Shown: positions 48,522 through 59,235 of the stretch, in pieces | How the letters are laid out: each line of letters opens with the position of its first letter | Position numbering within the stretch: the first letter of the stretch is position 1 | Source of the DNA: Phymorhynchus buccinoides | Taxonomy: Eukaryota; Mollusca; Gastropoda; Neogastropoda; Raphitomidae | Direction of reading: 5' to 3' | DNA length: 64,000 nucleotides | Assembly: GCA_017654935.2 (NCBI GenBank) | Contig: CM065711.1 | Coordinates: forward strand, 28,544,708 to 28,608,707 | The notes under the pieces: model-generated | Database searches by the model: none | What the model was told of the DNA's origin: nothing | Seen by the model: the letters and a program-made list of their open reading frames with translations, nothing else | Program-made: the position numbers and the translations under genes

Positions 48522-49198
48522 TACAGTGGAACCTCCCTTATAAGACTCACTCCCACATAAGACCTACTTCTCTGAGACATTGCCCTTCTTTATAACAGGG
48601 TTCCCAGGGCTTTCAGCTATCCCCAAGTAAGGACCTTGTAAGGACCTGTAGGCCTAAGGATAATCTGCATCTTTTAGGCAACGATCATGAAAGGGACACT
48701 TTCCCAGCATTGTGAACAATGTCTAAGCAGATAGAAAAACTATGGCTGACACAGATATACAGGTTTTCTCGCAAAACGACACCAGGATAAAGAACGAGAT
48801 TTCAGTCCAATTTCTCTTGACAACTCGCGGTGCATCGTTCGTCTGCTAAGCGGTCAGTTGAAACGGGAAGGTGGGGGAGGGGTGTAAGGTGAAGTAGGTG
48901 CTGAGCGATGTTTCTCAAGTGTAAAAGTGCTGCTTCTGCGATCTGTTTTGAGTATGGTCTTGCTGCTCAGGGCACTTTTTGGCAGCTGTCAGGACTTGTA
49001 AGGACCTTGAAGTGAATGTAAGCACTTGTAAGGCCTTACTTGGAGATTTCAATTGGTCAAGACTTATAAGGACTGGTAAGGCCCCTGTGAACCCTGTATA
49101 AGTATTAAAATTACCTCCCTTATAAGACCCCTCCCTTATAAATACAAGACCTCATTTTGGATGATTTTTGAAGGTCTTATAAGGGATGTTCCACTGTA
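48522..49198. mobile_element. Outer MITE of TACAGTGGAACC family
   Basis: Termini TACAGTGGAACCTCCCTTAT and its complement ending CCACTGTA, with the internal arm AGGTCTTATAAGGG. It is split by a second element at 48595-49097; without that it would be about 175 bases, the same as the solo copy at 45183-45362. No transposase. Confidence 0.85.
48595..49097. mobile_element. Inner element nested in the MITE
   Basis: 503 bases with short inverted ends ACAGGGTTCCCAGGG / CCCCTGTGAACCCTGT. The empty-site sequence of sister elements (TTCTTTGTAAGTATTAAAAT, for example near 61510) is split here into TTCTTTATA and ATAAGTATT, so the insertion produced a 2-3-base TA or ATA duplication. The interior has several AAGGACTTGTAAGG-like blocks and no open frame. 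Confidence 0.8.
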
Positions 49199-49364
49199 GT
49201 CAGAAAACAGAGTGTATTTAACTTGTCTAGCTTAGTTGTTGTTGGCAGGGATCAATCTCGTCACAGGACATCATAGGTCATTTGAACAGTTTGAAGAAAA
49301 AATATAGTAGGTCATTTTCATAAAATAAAAAAAATAATGGAAAAAAAAAGCAAGCAAATACAAC

Positions 49365-49613
49365 TTGACCCTTTCACCGCAAGCCATTTTTCGGCCAAAA
49401 AATACCCTTAAACCTAACTGGGTAGAGAACAAAAATTCTCTGCAATATTGAGAATTCCTCTGTGACATCCCCACCTCCCCAAATCCCATCCCCACCTCCC
49501 CAAATCAAGAAAACAGGGTCTCCAGACAACAGGCTCTGACCTGATGCCCTCTAGTGACATGGGTGTAAAACCAATGTGGTGACAAAAGTCGACATTGGCG
49601 CTGAAAGGGCTAA
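49365..49613. mobile_element. MITE, TTAACCCTTTC family
   Basis: Left end TTGACCCTTTCACCGCAAGC, right end GACATTGGCGCTGAAAGGG followed by CTAA. About 249 bases. The CCCCACCTCCCCAAATC unit occurs twice in tandem inside copy B and once in copy A. Confidence 0.75.
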
Positions 49614-50412
49614 GCCATAGTTTCACAGACTGCGTGTTCAAAGAACGACATGAGAAAACCTTCTTTTATTGTTTTTGTTTTATTCTTTTTGATATTCTGG
49701 GGTTTCTTTTGGCATGAGAAAGGATAGTACAGTACTACGCAATGTAAAGTAATAATAGGGCAACTATTTTTTACAGTCTATTGTTTCACCTAAGTCAGTC
49801 TGATCACTCAGTTGCAGCGCACATCAAAATCCATAAAGTTGCTAAAGTTGCATAAAGTTGCTAAAATGACCTCTTGCCTGCAAAAAACAATAGGTCATTT
49901 CAAAATTTGATCAGTCAATGACTGATGACCGGTGCTAAGAATAACCCCTGTACTGACATTCAAAATAGATCATTTGCAGAAATTGGACATAGAAGACATA
50001 ATTTTGCCTCTTTTGACTTGATTTAGACAACAATAAAAATAAAGAAATCATTCAAAATTGTCTATATGTTGTGAATACCAGCACAACACACAAAAACAGA
50101 CATAAATCTGCCCTAAAGAGAAAATTGGCATTTTGGGGAGTTGCTGACTATTTCGGGCTTTTGCTCAAAAACATTCTGAGCGACTTATGTCTGTAAGCGC
50201 TGTCACATACGTTAAAAGAAAATCTGAAAACTCAAACACACACGTCAGGACAATCCAAAATAAGTTGAGTGTAATACACAACAAACTGCCCTCAAACAAA
50301 CAAAAATAAAATGCTGCCAAAAAGTGAGTTTAAAAAATTCCATCATTCTGAATTTGTTCTTGAAATGTTTTTGGTCATTATTTTCTTTAAATTGCATCCT
50401 GCTTTTCCTCCA
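49614..50412. other. Flank downstream of the gene, nothing recognised
   Basis: AT-rich sequence with no open frame, terminus or motif that I can assign. Conserved in copy A (29113-29949) apart from indels. Confidence 0.5.
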
Positions 50413-50494
50413 ACACAGGCATACTCATACACGCACGCAGGCATGCGCACAAACACACATGCACACACACACACACATAGACACGCGGTCGCAT

Positions 50495-50530
<36 letters not shown>
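50413..50530. repeat. (CA)n microsatellite
   Basis: Imperfect then perfect CA repeats, about 115 bases. Confidence 0.9.
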
Positions 50531-50532
<2 letters not shown>

Positions 50533-50846
50533 CAAAAACTGAATCAAACGTTGAAGAAAGAAATTATCATCGAGAAAATTCTTCATAACATCAAGAAGAT
50601 TTTTTATTTTTTTTATTTTACAATCTATATGAGAAAAAAAGTTCCCACATTACAGAATTAAATGGACAAGGTCATAAATTGGCCAAAGAAAATCTTTTCT
50701 GATATTGATTTTAAAATTAGAGCATCATTACGAGAGGGGAAAAAAGAAAAATTAACATCGATAAAGAATCCATATGATGTAATTTGTTCAACAAAAAAAT
50801 GTATATCTTGACAAGGGAAAAAAACTAAATTTTTTTAAAGCATCCG

Positions 50847-51093
50847 TTAACCCTTTCCCTGCCCAGTCCTGTGTCTACTAGTACTACTACAGGATACGTG
50901 ATGTCATTGATGATGTCATAACGTTTGATGCCACAGCCCTGGAATGCTGGTTTTTGGTTTCAACAAGTCTGGAAAGATATATATATATATATCTAGACCA
51001 TTTTCTCAGATTGAGTCTCAAAGCTCTCCTTTAAATTTTACAGTATGAACATCGATAACTTCTCCGTTTTTCTCTCGCAGTGAAGGGGTAAAA
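50847..51093. mobile_element. MITE-like element with TTAACCCTTTC-type ends
   Basis: Left end TTAACCCTTTCCCTGCC, right end CGCAGTGAAGGGGTAAA. Interior has GATGTCATTGATGATGTCAT. Ends resemble but do not equal the TTAACCCTTTCACCGCC family. Confidence 0.6.
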
Positions 51094-51113
51094 CGTAAAC
51101 CCAATCCAAAACT

Positions 51114-51341
51114 TTAACCCCTTGACTGCCGTATAACATATCACGTACCGACTCGAAGACATCACTGATGACATCATCAGATGAAGAGGAATAACTGATG
51201 TGCTGGCTTTTTCTCTAACACAGTCAAGAGAGTTATACCACCAGACCATTTTGCCAGATTGGCTCTATCGGTTGTCTTTTTCATGGCATGATTTGTACAA
51301 TGATTTAAAAAAATAATAAATTCTGGCAGTCAAAGGATTAA
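51114..51341. mobile_element. MITE-like element, TTAACCCCTTGACTGCC ends
   Basis: Left end TTAACCCCTTGACTGCCG, right end GGCAGTCAAAGGATTAA. Adjacent to the preceding element with only about 20 bases between. Confidence 0.7.
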
Positions 51342-51519
51342 TTAATCCTCATCAAACAAGCTTCCGACAACATACTTTTTTTCTTTTCTTTCTTCACACA
51401 AAATATCATCCAGGTAACAAAAAACAGAAACACACAGTTTACTATTATTACTATTATTATATATATACAGCACACCAGCATGTAAACTGTACATAAAACG
51501 TCAATGACCAAAAGCTATA

Positions 51520-51830
51520 CACACGGGTGCTCCTGGGAAATTAACAAAATCCTGCAAGCCCCGGCGGAGTGCTGGGACAGCGCCCCTCCTGGGGGTTCCG
51601 GGGGGCAATGGCCCCTGGAAGCTGAAGGGAAACAACAGTTTCCAATGTCATTGACAGGCTCTCGTTGCACTTTCACTTCTGGTTAAACTTCATGACCTCT
51701 ATATAACCAGCAAAATGCATCTTCTCAAATTCTCATAATCCGGCGACGCCGGCTCCAGCTAATAAAAAAAATCCTGAACTTCAGGACATCCTGAAAGCAG
51801 GAGCATCCATGTATATATATTAAATTTAAA
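51520..51830. repeat. Dispersed GC-rich repeat, uninterrupted copy
   Basis: Carries CCCCGGCGGAGTGC, CTGGGGGTTCCGGGGGGCAA and AACTTCAGGACATCCTGAAA in one continuous stretch; a related copy at 44190-44716 is interrupted. The head also resembles 55840-55920 (GGGTCCAGGGACCCATGGCC). Confidence 0.7.
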
Positions 51831-52041
51831 AAAAAAGATAAGGAAAAATGGTCCTTAACTGTTTCTGAACACCATAACTGCCGGCAACTCACAACCTCAC
51901 GACCTCCATACAACTGCTTTTTCATTGTTTTGGTTTTTTTAAATGCTCGTCACAACACACTTTTTTCTCCCCTCATACATTTCTCACTCTTCTTTTTTTT
52001 TTTAATTTTTTTTTTTAATGTCAAATTAATCTCTCCCAATG

Positions 52042-52042
<1 letters not shown>

Positions 52043-52076
<34 letters not shown>
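52043..52076. repeat. (TC)n microsatellite
   Basis: Perfect TC repeat of about 34 bases downstream of the gene. Confidence 0.9.
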
Positions 52077-52079
<3 letters not shown>

Positions 52080-52435
52080 TTGAGTGAAATGTGCATGTCT
52101 ATTCTATTAACACCCCCCCCCCCCCTACCCACCCCTTTTTTTGGTCATCAGACCTTTGGAGGTAATGACAATAAAAATGTCAGTGTTCAGTGTTCTCTCT
52201 CTCTCTTTCTATCCCCCCCCCCCTCCCAAAGTTTCTTGCTCTCTTTCATTTTCAATTTTCGAAGCATTTTCAACCCCAGTTCTCTATTCCCTGCCCCCCC
52301 CTATTAAATCAGTCCCTGAGACTGGTAGGTCCTTTTAAAAATCTCAAGTCACGGTAATGTCCCGCATGGCTTTGCCGAGAGGATGTAAAACTAACTTTGC
52401 ATGGTAGGTCCATTTTTGTTTGCAGTATTCTAGTT

Positions 52436-52770
52436 TTCTTCTTCTTCTTCTTCGATCGCTCAGACAGTTTCCTATCAATTATGAGCACAGATGCCTCATG
52501 CTGCTGTTATGCGCCTAACTAAGCAATAGTTAGGCCCAGCAAGTCCGACTTCGGTTGGAGGAAATCTTTTTGAACGTTTTTTGGGTTTTTTTTAAGGCAG
52601 GAGAATGGACCGGCAAGGCAGAAACGATAGTAGATGGACAGTAAGCAAAGGGAATTAAAAGGCAGAGTCAAAGAGAGTGACAGATTAGAGGAAGCTACAA
52701 GCACAGAACTTCCAGAAGGTGGGGAGACTATTTAAACAAGACCCCCAGTATCCCCACGGGGGGAGTATTC
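52436..52770. repeat. SINE-like dispersed repeat, downstream of the stop
   Basis: Starts TTCTTCTTCTTCTTCGATCG and continues with TTATGCGCCTAACTAA, CCCAGCAAGTCCGACTTCGG and GGCAGAGTCAAAGAGAGTGA. The same ~320-base unit is at 59393-59725 and its second half at 54580-54780. The TTC run is probably the tail of an element inserted on the minus strand. It lies 160-500 bases after the gene's stop codon and may be part of the 3' UTR. Confidence 0.65.
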
Positions 52771-52929
52771 TAGTTTTGTAAATCAGTATTTCACAGATAA
52801 GTACCAGTTAACTGCAATCACTGCCAAACGACGACCGAGACTTTCTTTCCATCATTTCTTATCGATCTTCTAACAGAGCCAAGGAGGAATTTGTTAACCT
52901 GATCAATAATCAAATCAACCAAAAATCAA

Positions 52930-54254
52930 TCAATCCTCCTCCTCCTCTCCCTGTTCCATACTTTCCTCCTCTTCTTCCCCCTCCTCTTCTTCCCCCTCCT
53001 CTTCTTCCCCCTCCTCTTCTGCGGGTTCGAACTCAAAAGAATTCTCCACTACATTGTCGTCATTTTCATTATCCATCATCATCTCCACATCATCTTCTTC
53101 TTCTTCGCCATTTTCTTCAATCTCTGCGCTTTCATCGGCTTCGTTTTCGATATTTTCGTCGTCTTCTTCTCCGTCCACAATGTTGGCAGCAGCATTTTCA
53201 TCACCGTTTTCTTCTTCTTCTTCTTCAACATTATCATCTTCTTCTTCGTGATAAACTCCAAGCTCCGACGAACGTTCGTCTTCCGCGTTCGAAGGCAAAG
53301 ACAACAAACTATCTTCTCCTACTTCTACTACTACTTCCCCCTCATCCTCTCCTCCTCCTCCTCCTTCTTCTTCTTCTTCTTCCCCCCCGCTGGCCGAATT
53401 ATCCGAATTATCTCCCCCTCCCTCCTCTCTCCTACTATCTTTACCCACGGGCACCGCTCTCTTTATCCCGTACTCTCCCGTCAACGTCCCTTGCAAGGTC
53501 AGTCGCAGGATGCGGTTTCCGCTCCGTTTGGGGGCGATGGGCACGGGGTCCGGGGTGGCGTTGTTGTCGTCGGAAACCGCCGGGGAACCCTCGCGCGATT
53601 GGTCAATCTCCGCGTCAAGGTCGAGTTCAAGGTCGTCGTTGTCGTCGTTGGCGCCCCACTCTTCCGTGGAATCCGATTGGTTGTCGAGGTCCTCCTCCCC
53701 CTCCCCCTCATTTCCAGCCGGGGGGGAGAACAAGGTCAACCCTTCGCGGTCAAGGTCAAGGTCGTTGACCGGCACGACCTTGACCTTCGGCTCCAGGTTG
53801 ACCAACTGACGCTCGCCTTCCGCCCGCCCCGACGATGACGACGACAATGACGAGGCTTGGAGGTCGATGACCTCAATCTCCTCCGTCTCGTCGTGGTTGG
53901 TGGCGATGTGAGTCTCCACCGCCGAGCGTTTGAAGGCGGAGTAATCGCACTTGCTGCAGCGGAAGTCCCTGCGCTGCTCGAGGTGCGAGGCGATGTGGGC
54001 GCCAAAGTCCCCCTCGTCCGACGCCACGTAGGGGCAGTAACCGCACCGGAAAGGGAGGTAATCCGTAGAAGAAGAAGTAGCAGGGTTAGGGTTGTCTTTG
54101 ACCAGATGTGGGAAGCTGCCGTGCGAGGCTAGGTGTAGTCGGTACTGGTAGAGGTCCTCCGAAGTGAAGTCGCATTCGTTGCAGGAGTACTGCGTTACAC
54201 CCGTCAGCGTCTCGTTTGTAGTAGTGGCGTTGTTGCTGCTGTTGGGGCGTTCTT
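52930..54254 (-). CDS. C2H2 zinc-finger gene, last coding exon (three fingers, acidic tail)
   Basis: A 1325-nt exon: acceptor TTTATTTCCAG just upstream (AG at 54255-54256), two bases completing a split Glu codon, then 440 codons to a TGA at 52930-52932. It encodes an Asn/Thr-rich linker and three zinc fingers: YSCNECDFTSEDLYQYRLHL, FRCGYCPYVASDEGDFGAHI and FRCSKCDYSAFKRSAVETHI, each closed by a second His. Then comes a Ser-rich stretch followed by about 300 residues rich in Glu, Asp, Gly and Ser with two short basic patches. Near the end EEGEEE-type units repeat with an 18-base period. Fingers of this type bind nucleic acid; the acidic tail could serve protein contacts (inference). No polyadenylation signal could be fixed. 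The copy at 32587-33887 is frameshifted. Orthology not recognised, so no symbol is given. Confidence 0.9.
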
Positions 54255-55165
54255 CTGGAAATAAACAGAAAAACGATGCAAATGTTATGAAACAAGATTG
54301 CATGGGTAATTATATGTCAGTGTGCATATGGTTTTGTTTTGTTTCTTTCCATAAAATCTGTGAAATGTAAACAAAATGCCAAATAATTTTTTCTTTTTGT
54401 TAAAGATTGCATAGGTAGATCATGTTGAACATTTTTTTTTTTTTTTTTGTTTATTCAGTACTTCTTCTGCGTTCCCAGGCCATATGGCCATAATGGGTAA
54501 GGTACATATATGTGTCCGTTTTTCAGCTTTCACAGGTCTCCCCGCTAGCGTACAGCCGACACATTCCGATTTTGGAGGACCTCAAAGGAGAAAAATGATT
54601 TGGAAGACTTTTGAAAAAGGACAGGAGAATGGGCCAATAAGTCAGAAAGATAGTAGATGATAGAAAGCAAAGGGAAAAGGCAGAGTCAAAGAGAGTGGCA
54701 GATTAGAGGAAGTTGCAAGCACAGAACTTCCAGAAGGTGGGGGGACTATTTTTTACGAAAGACCCCCCGGTATCCCCATGGGGAGAGACTCGTTGGAGGG
54801 GGCGGGATCATCCAGCTCCCCGTATGGAGGCACGAGGCATCCATCCACTGCCCCGATTTATTCAGATTTATTCATTAGCCTGGAAAGTGGTTGCATTTTT
54901 AAAATTTCAACACACCTGTCCGTTCATTTTTTTTTTTTTAAATGAATGAAATCACATAGTCTTACAATCACATTCATACCAAAGTCTAACCTCTAAGCTT
55001 TCCAATGATATATAGCGTTACATATTTAATTCTGCATAATATAGAAAAAAAGAAGGGTTCTTCGACACAACTCTTCTCCCAAAATGCAGTTCCCAAAGTT
55101 AATTCAGCTAACGTCACTGAAAGAGCTGTGGGCTTATTCAGCGCTACAAGGGTTAACAATCTTAC
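54255..55165. other. Intron of the zinc-finger gene
   Basis: The intron starts (minus sense) at GTAAG 55161-55165 and ends at CCAG 54255. It contains a dispersed repeat (54570-54880) listed separately; the rest is AT-rich with nothing recognised. Confidence 0.8.
54570..54880. repeat. Dispersed repeat inside intron
   Basis: Shares AGAAAGATAGTAGATGA, GGCAGAGTCAAAGAGAGTG and CACAGAACTTCCAGAAGGTG with 52436-52770 and 59393-59725. It then continues into CCCCGTATGGAGGCACGAGG, which also occurs at 58635. The composite order suggests a longer parent element. Confidence 0.65.
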
Positions 55166-55278
55166 CAGTGGAGTGGACAGCTCCTGTCAGTGAGGCGGAC
55201 TCAGGGGGTAAACGCAGATATAGGATCCAGGACTCTTCCTCTGCGTGCATGCTCGACTGGTGGGACGCGATCTTCTCC
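55166..55278 (-). CDS. C2H2 zinc-finger gene, internal exon (finger second half)
   Basis: A 113-nt exon (acceptor GTTCAG, donor ACTG/GTAAGA). The first base completes a Lys codon left open by exon 57700-57908, and one base is left over for the last exon. EKIASHQSSMH provides the His pair (H-x4-H) for the Cys pair FMCPYC encoded upstream, giving C-x2-C-x12-H-x4-H across the junction. The remainder is a linker (ESWILYLRLPPESASLTG). The exact phase and spacing fit on both sides is strong evidence that this short exon is real. Confidence 0.85.
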
Positions 55279-55839
55279 CTGAACACACAGACAAAGAGCG
55301 TTTTATTCATTAGCTCCAGGCATGGTAGTGGGGGCAAAGTGGGTTTCGCGGAGGAATATCCAACCGATTCTGCATTTCATTTGAAAGATGTCGACTCAAA
55401 CTAAAATGATGAAGTTGGGCGTCAAAATGAAGAAGAAGTAGAAAAAGAAGCACTAGGATCACAAATCTGTAAGCGTGAAGCGATTGCATAGGTAATTTTT
55501 AGGCACCCGAGCGAATTTTTACCCCGGCTTTTTTTTGTGTGTGGTCAATTTCACTTTCGTGGATTTTCCGCGATTCGCGGAGGTCTACCATGCCTGTAGT
55601 TCATAGATTATTGGATGGACAAACTGACTGAATCGTAAATTTGCTTTTTCTGCTGCATACCTATTTCACAACATTCACTCACTATTCAACCGATTTGTAA
55701 AAAAAGTTATGTTGGTTTTTTTAAGTGTGCATTGTGAGTGCGAGTTAAAATTACTTTTTCATGTTTTCATGAGTCCTGCTGTGTCAAGAGAATAGCGCTA
55801 TCATAGGTGTAACTCCCCAAATGAAAACAAACTGAAAGG

Positions 55840-55920
55840 CAGGGGTCCAGGGACCCATGGCCCCGGCAGGGTACAGGGGCAGAGCCCAGTCGGACGATTC
55901 AGGGGGGCAAGTTAAGAGAG
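55840..55920. repeat. GC-rich dispersed repeat head
   Basis: GGGTCCAGGGACCCATGGCC followed by GCAGGGTACAGGGGCAGAGC; related to the head of 51520-51830 and present in copy A at 35450-35540. Confidence 0.5.
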
Positions 55921-56171
55921 AGATATAACGAGACAGACAGACAGTTAAAATGATAGAGACAGTTTGATAAGCCTTGTTAAATTATTACATTGCCTTTGTA
56001 AACTTCCAAGATAGAACAACCAAGTTCAAAACGCCCCAAATCGCTTGTGGTAAATTTTTATTTTTTATTTTTGATGAATTAAAAAAAAATGAAGTTCAGT
56101 TTCTGGTAAAATTAAAAATACTGAAATCAGTGCAAAAATGAAAGAGTAGCACCCATGCGCTATAGAGGATT

Positions 56172-56200
56172 TATTCATTATTATTATTATTATTATTAAT
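56172..56200. repeat. (ATT)n microsatellite
   Basis: Short ATT repeat; in copy A the same place (about 35800-35830) reads as a broken mixture of ATT and AGT units. Confidence 0.8.
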
Positions 56201-56998
56201 ACTTACCAATGTTTTGCTAGCATGAATAATGACATAATAATTACTTTCTTTACGGGATAAACAACAACTGCATCAATTTTAGTATTTGTTTGTAAATGAT
56301 CTATCCCGAATATGAAACTTCAAATGTCTATACAACCAAAAGTAGACAAGATAACTTAATTCTGTTCTGACTAGGAATTCTTGCTTCACCTGGCAAAACC
56401 CAAATATCAATTTATGCCAACATTCCATTATGTCTGTTTTTCCCATATACAATCACATTATGTGACATAGAAAGGGACATTAAGTGTCAAACTGACCATT
56501 CTTAGAAAATGGTCCAGTTAGAAACTTCAGACAATTCTCTTCCAAATGATATAAGAACCATTTTTGTAGAAAAATGCATCAATCTACTCATTTTAAAGCA
56601 CTTTATTTTAGTATTAACCCCTTGCCTGCCGACCATGTTTGTGTTCAAGGAATTCCTGTGTGCCGAGCAAAAAAAAGCTCAATTTCTTCAGACAATTCTC
56701 TTTCAAATGATATAAGAACCATTTTTGTAAATATGAAAGATTGTCTTAGAGTTATGAGCATTCAAAGTTGGTAGGGTGGCTGTCGGCCATTTTGAGAAAT
56801 CACAGTGTCCTAAAGTTTAGCCTAGCTGTAGAAAATGCATCAATCTACTCATTTTAAAGCACTTTTTAGAGACCATAACAAAGAGTGTCCTTTATAAATA
56901 TGAAAGATTTAGAGACCATAACAAAGATTGTCCTTTATAAATGAAAGATGAGATTTAAAATATGAAAGATGAGATGCTAGAGAGCACGGAAATACACA

Positions 56999-57570
56999 TA
57001 CTGTAAAATGCGGACTGTTACTTTTTTCCTCAACTGTGGTCCATGGGGCTTATAGACTGATGGATGTTTTCAATTCTACAAAATCAGTGTCATTAAACTG
57101 GACTCATCCATATTCTCCAGCCAATCTTGAACTTCTTTAGAGCTCTCTAAATTGGTTTTGACGATTAATTGATTCAAATTCCATACGGAAACCGTTTAAG
57201 AGTATCAAATATTCACGTTGTAATTACAATTTCCATCTTTGTGTTGCTTTATGCACATGTGTTCATTTTCTGTGGTAGGGTAAGCAAAATCTACTGCTTT
57301 TTATTAGTATTATTAGGTACTTTATAGTCACAGAGGCGTCTCTGTGAAATTCGGGTTGCTCCCACCTGGAGAGCACGTCGCAGCCAGAGGCGCGCCACCC
57401 AATTTTTTTTATATTTTTTTTGCATGCAATTTTTGTCACTGATGTGAGAATAATTTTCTCTGCGGCTTATAAACTGGTGCGGCTTATATGTGAATAAATA
57501 CCTCATATTTTGTCAATTTAAGGGATGCGGCTTATATACAGGTGCGTCTTATAGTCCAGTTTTGACGGTA
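56999..57570. mobile_element. 572-bp TIR element, TACCGTA type
   Basis: Left end TACTGTAAAATGCGGACT, right end the inverted AGTCCAGTTTTGACGGTA. CGGCTTATA motifs recur inside the right arm. A ~100-base fragment of the mollusc retroposon tail (57303-57402, minus sense) is embedded in it. The same terminus type is at 62899-63055. No transposase frame. Confidence 0.75.
57303..57402 (-). repeat. Retroposon tail fragment within the TIR element
   Basis: Inverse match to 175-290: GGTGGCGCGCCTCTGGCTGC through GTGGGAGCAACCCGAATTTC to an AGTACCTAATAATACTAATA tail. Confidence 0.75.
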
Positions 57571-57699
57571 ACTCAAAATTGATAAAAAATGAGATTTTTG
57601 ACTTTGCAAGCTTGTTGTGAAAAACTAGCCCAGCAAATTAATGTCCCTTTCGTGGTGCTGGGTCACATATATCTAATGCATATTCATGAGACAACTCAC

Positions 57700-57908
57700 T
57701 TGCTGTTGGTCTTCAGACAACAGTAAGGGCACATAAAGCCATGCGGGAGGTGGCTCTTCATGTGCGACCTGAGCGTCTGGATGTAGGGGGAGGCGAAGGG
57801 GCACAGCTTGCAGGAATAGCTGCTCACCGCCCCGCTATCCTTGTCCTGCTCCGCGCTGTAGCCATCTTGGCTGAAGAGTTGTGGGGACTGCTCCCTGGCG
57901 TCCAAAAC
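57700..57908 (-). CDS. C2H2 zinc-finger gene, internal exon (one and a half fingers)
   Basis: A 209-nt exon with acceptor TTTCCCCAG and donor AGCAA/GTGAGT. It starts in phase 0 and leaves two bases. Encodes an acidic leader (QLFSQDGYSAEQDKDSG), a complete finger C-KL-C-x12-H-MKS-H, a five-residue linker, then the Cys pair of the next finger (GFMCPYCCLKTNSK). That finger's His pair is in exon 55166-55278. A methionine deeper in the exon could act as an internal start, but the open acceptor and matching phase argue for splicing from 59774-59941. Copy A (36647-36878) has a homopolymer insertion. Confidence 0.88.
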
Positions 57909-57999
57909 CTGGGGAAATGATATTTATATATATTCGTCATTACAGTATTATCAAAATGATTATCATTTTCATTATAATTTCATTACTAGCGCAACGCCT

Positions 58000-58560
58000 A
58001 GTACTGGCAATGCACCGTACTGGTAACGGTAACGCCAAGTACTAGTAACGCTGAGTACAGCAAATTTGAAGCGATTCGGTTAAGAAACGGCGGAGTTATA
58101 AGGCCCCGTTTCCCGTTGGCGCTGCTCTGAGAGTGACGCGCTCTCCCGATTCTCTTCCAATTTGCTGCCAGGCTTTGGCCGGGCCATAGCAAGCCTGACA
58201 GCAAATTTGAGGCGATTCGGTTAAGAAACGGCGGAGTTATTCGTGAAAAGGTGAAGCGGCGTCTAGCGCGCATTTCTGAACCGATTCGCTTCCGGTTTGG
58301 CACAGCAATAGTCACCTTCCCCGGTCATCTACCTGCCAAATTTGAAGGCAATCGGTCCAGAAATGCCTGAGATACGGGCGCCGAGAGGCCGGCGGATGCG
58401 CGTATTTGCAAAACCGCGCAAATGATACGGCCGCCTCGGTTGCCGTTACCATCGCCCCGTTAGGGCTCACAGCAAATGTGAAGCGATTCGGTCGAAAAAC
58501 GGCGGAGTTATAAGGCCCGTTTCATGTTTCAGACACACACACACGGACGGACAGTTGGCT
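58000..58560. repeat. CpG-rich region with a recurring GATTCGGT motif
   Basis: The core CAAATTTGAAGCGATTCGGT, followed by AAGAAACGGCGGAGTTAT, occurs at about 58061, 58202 and 58472 (slightly varied). A weaker form lies at 58337 (CAAATTTGAAGGCAATCGGT). CpG is frequent here, unlike the surrounding sequence. It ends in a short CA repeat and GGACGGACAG. Not an ORF of any length; probably a dispersed element of unknown type. Confidence 0.55.
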
Positions 58561-58734
58561 TTTTACTATATGATTATGGCGTGCTTAAAATGGCGTCCCT
58601 TTACTCATGGAGGGGGCGGGGTCATGCAGCTCCCCGCATGGAGGCACGAGGCATCCACCCACTGCCCCACAGACGGCAATACAATTTTGCGACATTCTTC
58701 TCACACAATCAATATTTTACCATACTGGTTTTTT

Positions 58735-58985
58735 TTAATAACAATACAATACAATACGATCAGGGCTCACAATCGTCCCGCAAAACAAGGGGTCCCAGGG
58801 ACTCCTTCACTAACAGTATACAGGGTCCTAGAGGTGGGATAGAGGGTCCCAGTGGCATTTTGAATGCTAAAAATAATTTTTTCTAGTGCATCCCTGGGAC
58901 CCCCTGCACATTCTTTTAGAGGGTCTTTTAGAATTTTAGTGCTTCATAGACCCCCAAATGGGGGTCCCTGGGAGCCCTGACAATA
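58735..58985. repeat. ACAAT repeat and inverted GGTCCCAGGGA motifs
   Basis: A short (ACAAT)n run followed by several copies of GGTCCCAGGGA and its complement TCCCTGGGACC, spaced over 180 bases. Could fold, but imperfectly. Confidence 0.5.
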
Positions 58986-59003
58986 CAACGCAGCATCATG
59001 CAG

Positions 59004-59225
59004 TTCAACCCTTTCACCGCCAATGTCGCATTTATGCACCACAATGGTTTAACACCCATGTTACTAAAAGGCATCAAATAAGACCCTATTTTCTTAATTT
59101 CGGGAGGTAAGGATAAGCCTAATGTTGTACATGACACAGATTCCCAATATTGCAGATACATTTTTGTATCCACCCAGTTAACTATAATGTTATTGTTGAA
59201 AAATGGCTGGTGGTGAAACGGTTAA
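59004..59225. mobile_element. MITE, TTAACCCTTTC family
   Basis: Left end TTCAACCCTTTCACCGCCAA, right end AATGGCTGGTGGTGAAACGG then TTAA. 222 bases; serves as the empty-site reference for the nested copy at 62069-62464. Confidence 0.85.
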
Positions 59226-59235
59226 TGCTTACCAT

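Larger units (their letters stand above)
55279..57699. other. Intron of the zinc-finger gene
   Basis: 2.4-kb intron. It holds a GC-rich repeat head at 55840-55920, an ATT microsatellite at 56172-56200, a ~690-base stretch absent from copy A (56425-57130), and the TACCGTA-type element (56999-57570). Confidence 0.75.

Noticed and set aside
53054..53838. Plus-strand Ser-rich frames opposite the last exon
   Set aside because: They are antisense shadows of the acidic coding exon.
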